Of a stretch of 64,000 nucleotides of DNA, positions 62,073-64,000 are shown piece after piece. Source of the stretch: Boswellia sacra (Eukaryota; Streptophyta; Magnoliopsida; Sapindales; Burseraceae). The notes under the pieces were generated by a model. That model made no database searches and had not been told where the DNA came from. It saw nothing but the letters and a program-made list of their open reading frames with translations. Each line of letters begins with the position of its first letter. The stretch's first letter is position 1. Location: positions 62,001 through 126,000 of the forward strand of contig SNVD02010181.1 of NCBI GenBank assembly GCA_013180625.2. Direction: 5' to 3'. The translations under genes and the position numbers were made by a program.

Positions 62073-63497
62073 TTAACTAGTAATGTGAGCAATAAACGAA
62101 TCCAACTCTGTGCGAGAGGTTCCACCTTCGTCCATCGATTGACGCACTGTCCTACCCAACTCTGCAGCCCTGTTCCTTATCTCATCCCCTTCCTCCGATG
62201 CCATCAATCCTATCACAGCATTTTGGATTGCATTTGATGTTACTATTTCCTGTCGATGCGCCCAGTCCTTGACAACAACGCCAACTTTTAGCACTTGTGT
62301 TATAAGCACTGTGTTCCTTGGCTGATCCGAATGCATCGGCCATGCTCCTATAGGCACTCCCATGGTGATGCTCTCCATGCATGAATTCCACCCACAGTGA
62401 CTCACAAATCCTCCTGTTGCTGGGTGAGCCAAAATCTCCAATTGAGGTGCCCAGTCTCTCACTATCAATCCCATATCTTTGATTGAATCTTCATACCTTT
62501 TTGGCAGCTCAGTTCTCCTCACTTCTTCATCAAAAACATCTCCTTTGTCAGCATCTCTAAGTACCCAAATGAACTTTTGATTGCTTTGCTTTAAGCCAAT
62601 TGCAAGCTCCTGTATTTGCTCATCACTCATGGCGATGGTTGTCCCAAAGGACACGTATATCACTGAGTCTGGAGATTGATTATCGAGCCATTCCAAGCAA
62701 AAATGCTTGCCATTCGAGATCTTTTTCTGAGAGATTGTTACAGGGTTGAATGGCCCTAAAGCCCATTGCTTCATGTCTTTTGCCGTTGTTGTTTTCTCAA
62801 GCAAATCCATGTAAACACCTTCTATCACTCTGGACGTGTTGTAAAGATCTCCACTGTTGAGCTTTTGAGAGTCGAACTCACATGCAATGGAGTCCAAGAA
62901 CTCAGTGGTGAAGCAATCTTCTAGAGATGGAATCTCCTTTGGAATCACAACATCCTTCTCTATAGGATTCCCCACCGTATCCTTCATGTACAAGTAAACA
63001 GTAAAAGCTGATACACTGTGGAAACAGTAAAACTCCACCTTGGGGATCAAACGAACTTCTTGAATCACAGACGCCATCATGGTGTCATGAATGACAATCA
63101 CTTTCCTCGCCCTCGAAGAAAGTGATTGTACAAGATGCGCCACAGGCTCTCGAAGCTGCTTTGAGGCATCGAAACACGGTTGCAAATGAGAAGGGAACTT
63201 GCAAGTTGCGTTGGAGTTGGGAGGGGGGCACAGAAATGGAGGGATTTCAAAATCATGGAAACAAATATCCACAGCGCTCAGTGGGTTCCAGCCATGGACC
63301 CGAAGCTTGGCCTGGCGGTTGTGAGAGGCGCTGCCGACGTAGTGGACGGGAATATCATAGCTGACGATGAGGCGGGAGAACTGGAGGAGCTGGTTGAGAT
63401 GGCCTTGCATTGGAAATGGCACCATCACCACAACCACTTCTCGCTGTTTAGCCAAGCCATTTCGGCTATCGTTTTGGTTCTCTTGGGAGTTAATCAT
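62073..63497 (-). CDS. UDP-glycosyltransferase, zeatin O-glucosyl/xylosyltransferase-like (UGT93-type)
   Basis: A single-exon, full-length 474-aa family-1 glycosyltransferase. Its closest relatives, by pattern, transfer glucose or xylose to the side-chain hydroxyl of zeatin, inactivating this cytokinin in the cytosol. The real acceptor is not proven by sequence. Seen: VVVVMVPFPMQGHLNQ with catalytic His33, a conserved IHD with Asp138 as probable partner, SVIYVSFGTT (about 279-287), and the complete 44-residue PSPG sugar-donor box W349-Q392 (WAPQLEILAHPATGG, then HCGWNS, ending HSDQ). The final Gln is the residue usual for glucose donors. It ends SFIAHITS. It has no signal peptide or membrane segment. 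It is the only intact member of an array with remnants at 54948 and 47172. The start Met is the first, and the MVPFP motif sits at the normal distance. Confidence 0.92.
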   Translation of the reverse strand: MINSQENQNDSRNGLAKQREVVVVMVPFPMQGHLNQLLQFSRLIVSYDIPVHYVGSASHNRQAKLRVHGWNPLSAVDICFHDFEIPPFLCPPPNSNATCKFPSHLQPCFDASKQLREPVAHLVQSLSSRARKVIVIHDTMMASVIQEVRLIPKVEFYCFHSVSAFTVYLYMKDTVGNPIEKDVVIPKEIPSLEDCFTTEFLDSIACEFDSQKLNSGDLYNTSRVIEGVYMDLLEKTTTAKDMKQWALGPFNPVTISQKKISNGKHFCLEWLDNQSPDSVIYVSFGTTIAMSDEQIQELAIGLKQSNQKFIWVLRDADKGDVFDEEVRRTELPKRYEDSIKDMGLIVRDWAPQLEILAHPATGGFVSHCGWNSCMESITMGVPIGAWPMHSDQPRNTVLITQVLKVGVVVKDWAHRQEIVTSNAIQNAVIGLMASEEGDEIRNRAAELGRTVRQSMDEGGTSRTELDSFIAHITS

Positions 63498-64000
63498 TTC
63501 TGAAATTTGTAAAGAGTATGCTTATAATTGAGGATATATATTCCGGGCTCGTTCAAACTTTTGGTTTTATTGAAAGTATGGTTGTGATCTCTAAAAAAAA
63601 AAAAAAAAATCATTTATGATGCGAAACATCACTGTTTAGATTATATCTAATTATTATAATATATATAAAGATATACAATAGCTTAAATATCAATATATTT
63701 TTTTTAATGATTATTCATCTCCATTATTCAACAGTTGAGATTGTTCATGAATTGACATTATTAAATACAATTTTTTTTATAACAATCATTGATAGATAAG
63801 ATAATTGATCACTAATTGATGTTTATATTTAAATAAAAAAATTTAAGTTAGAGTATCCTACCCCATACATGTAGATGCTATATATATAAAAATATAACAC
63901 GTCTCTATTCAAAGTAATATTTAAATATCGTCACTTAATAATAATAGTTACTTGAAATCTTTTTATTAATTATTAGATGAACATATAAACGTATAATTAA
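63498..64000. promoter_or_regulatory. upstream region of the intact UGT
   Basis: About 500 bp of AT-rich sequence upstream (minus strand) of the UGT start, with an A run near 63590-63609. It should contain the promoter, but I cannot single out a TATA box among many TATA-like sequences. Confidence 0.4.

Noticed and set aside
1..64000. tRNA, rRNA, CRISPR or operon-like gene systems
   Set aside because: Looked for by eye on both strands; no array, cloverleaf-like box A/box B pair or gene cluster of that kind was seen. A tRNAscan run would be decisive for tRNAs.

Overview
This is a eudicot nuclear genome window. It is AT-rich, has intron-rich genes with GT-AG splice sites, and is full of small plant transposons. 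The proteins and gene order are rosid-like. Citrus or a relative is my guess, but the sequence does not fix the genus.

Five genes look functional. (1) ACA: a 1041-aa autoinhibited Ca2+-ATPase of the ACA4/ACA11 (tonoplast) type, minus strand, 7 exons, 11454-18834. (2) MAM33/p32: a 204-aa mitochondrial-glycoprotein-family protein, minus strand, 3 exons, 26590-29513. (3) NUP93: an 863-aa nuclear-pore scaffold protein, plus strand, 15 exons, 29898-39890, divergent from gene 2 across a 384-bp shared promoter. (4) SEN54: the tRNA-splicing endonuclease subunit, plus strand, 4 coding exons, 43082-45451. (5) UGT: an intact 474-aa zeatin O-glucosyltransferase-like enzyme, minus strand, 62073-63497. From memory, ACA - mitochondrial glycoprotein - NUP93 - SEN54 matches the paired Arabidopsis blocks near At2g41560-At2g41620 and At3g57330-At3g57360, so this is an old conserved neighbourhood.

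Layout. 1-3065: a possible LTR end, AT-rich sequence and an intact first exon of a second ACA gene whose remainder lies off the window or is lost. 3065-11453: repeats only, including a 70-bp near-perfect inverted repeat, a solo LTR with a 5-bp target duplication and a hAT element with an 8-bp target duplication. 11454-18834: ACA. 18835-26589: gene-poor. 26590-39890: MAM33 and NUP93. 39891-45451: a second copy of the MAM33/NUP93 promoter with both first exons, then SEN54. 47172-63497: a decaying tandem UGT array (pseudogene, remnant, intact gene), cut by several MITEs and a nested AT-rich element carrying a copia reverse-transcriptase scrap.

The most interesting structure is an 845-bp segment present at 29240-30085 and again at 40963-41807, as direct repeats either side of NUP93. 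The second copy keeps the promoter and an intact NUP93 exon 1 with its splice donor, just upstream of SEN54. A splice acceptor at 43070 would join that exon to SEN54 in frame, so a NUP93-SEN54 chimeric transcript is possible. The other exon in the copy (MAM33) has lost its splice donor. I see no operon-like or prokaryotic defence system, CRISPR array, rRNA or tRNA gene.
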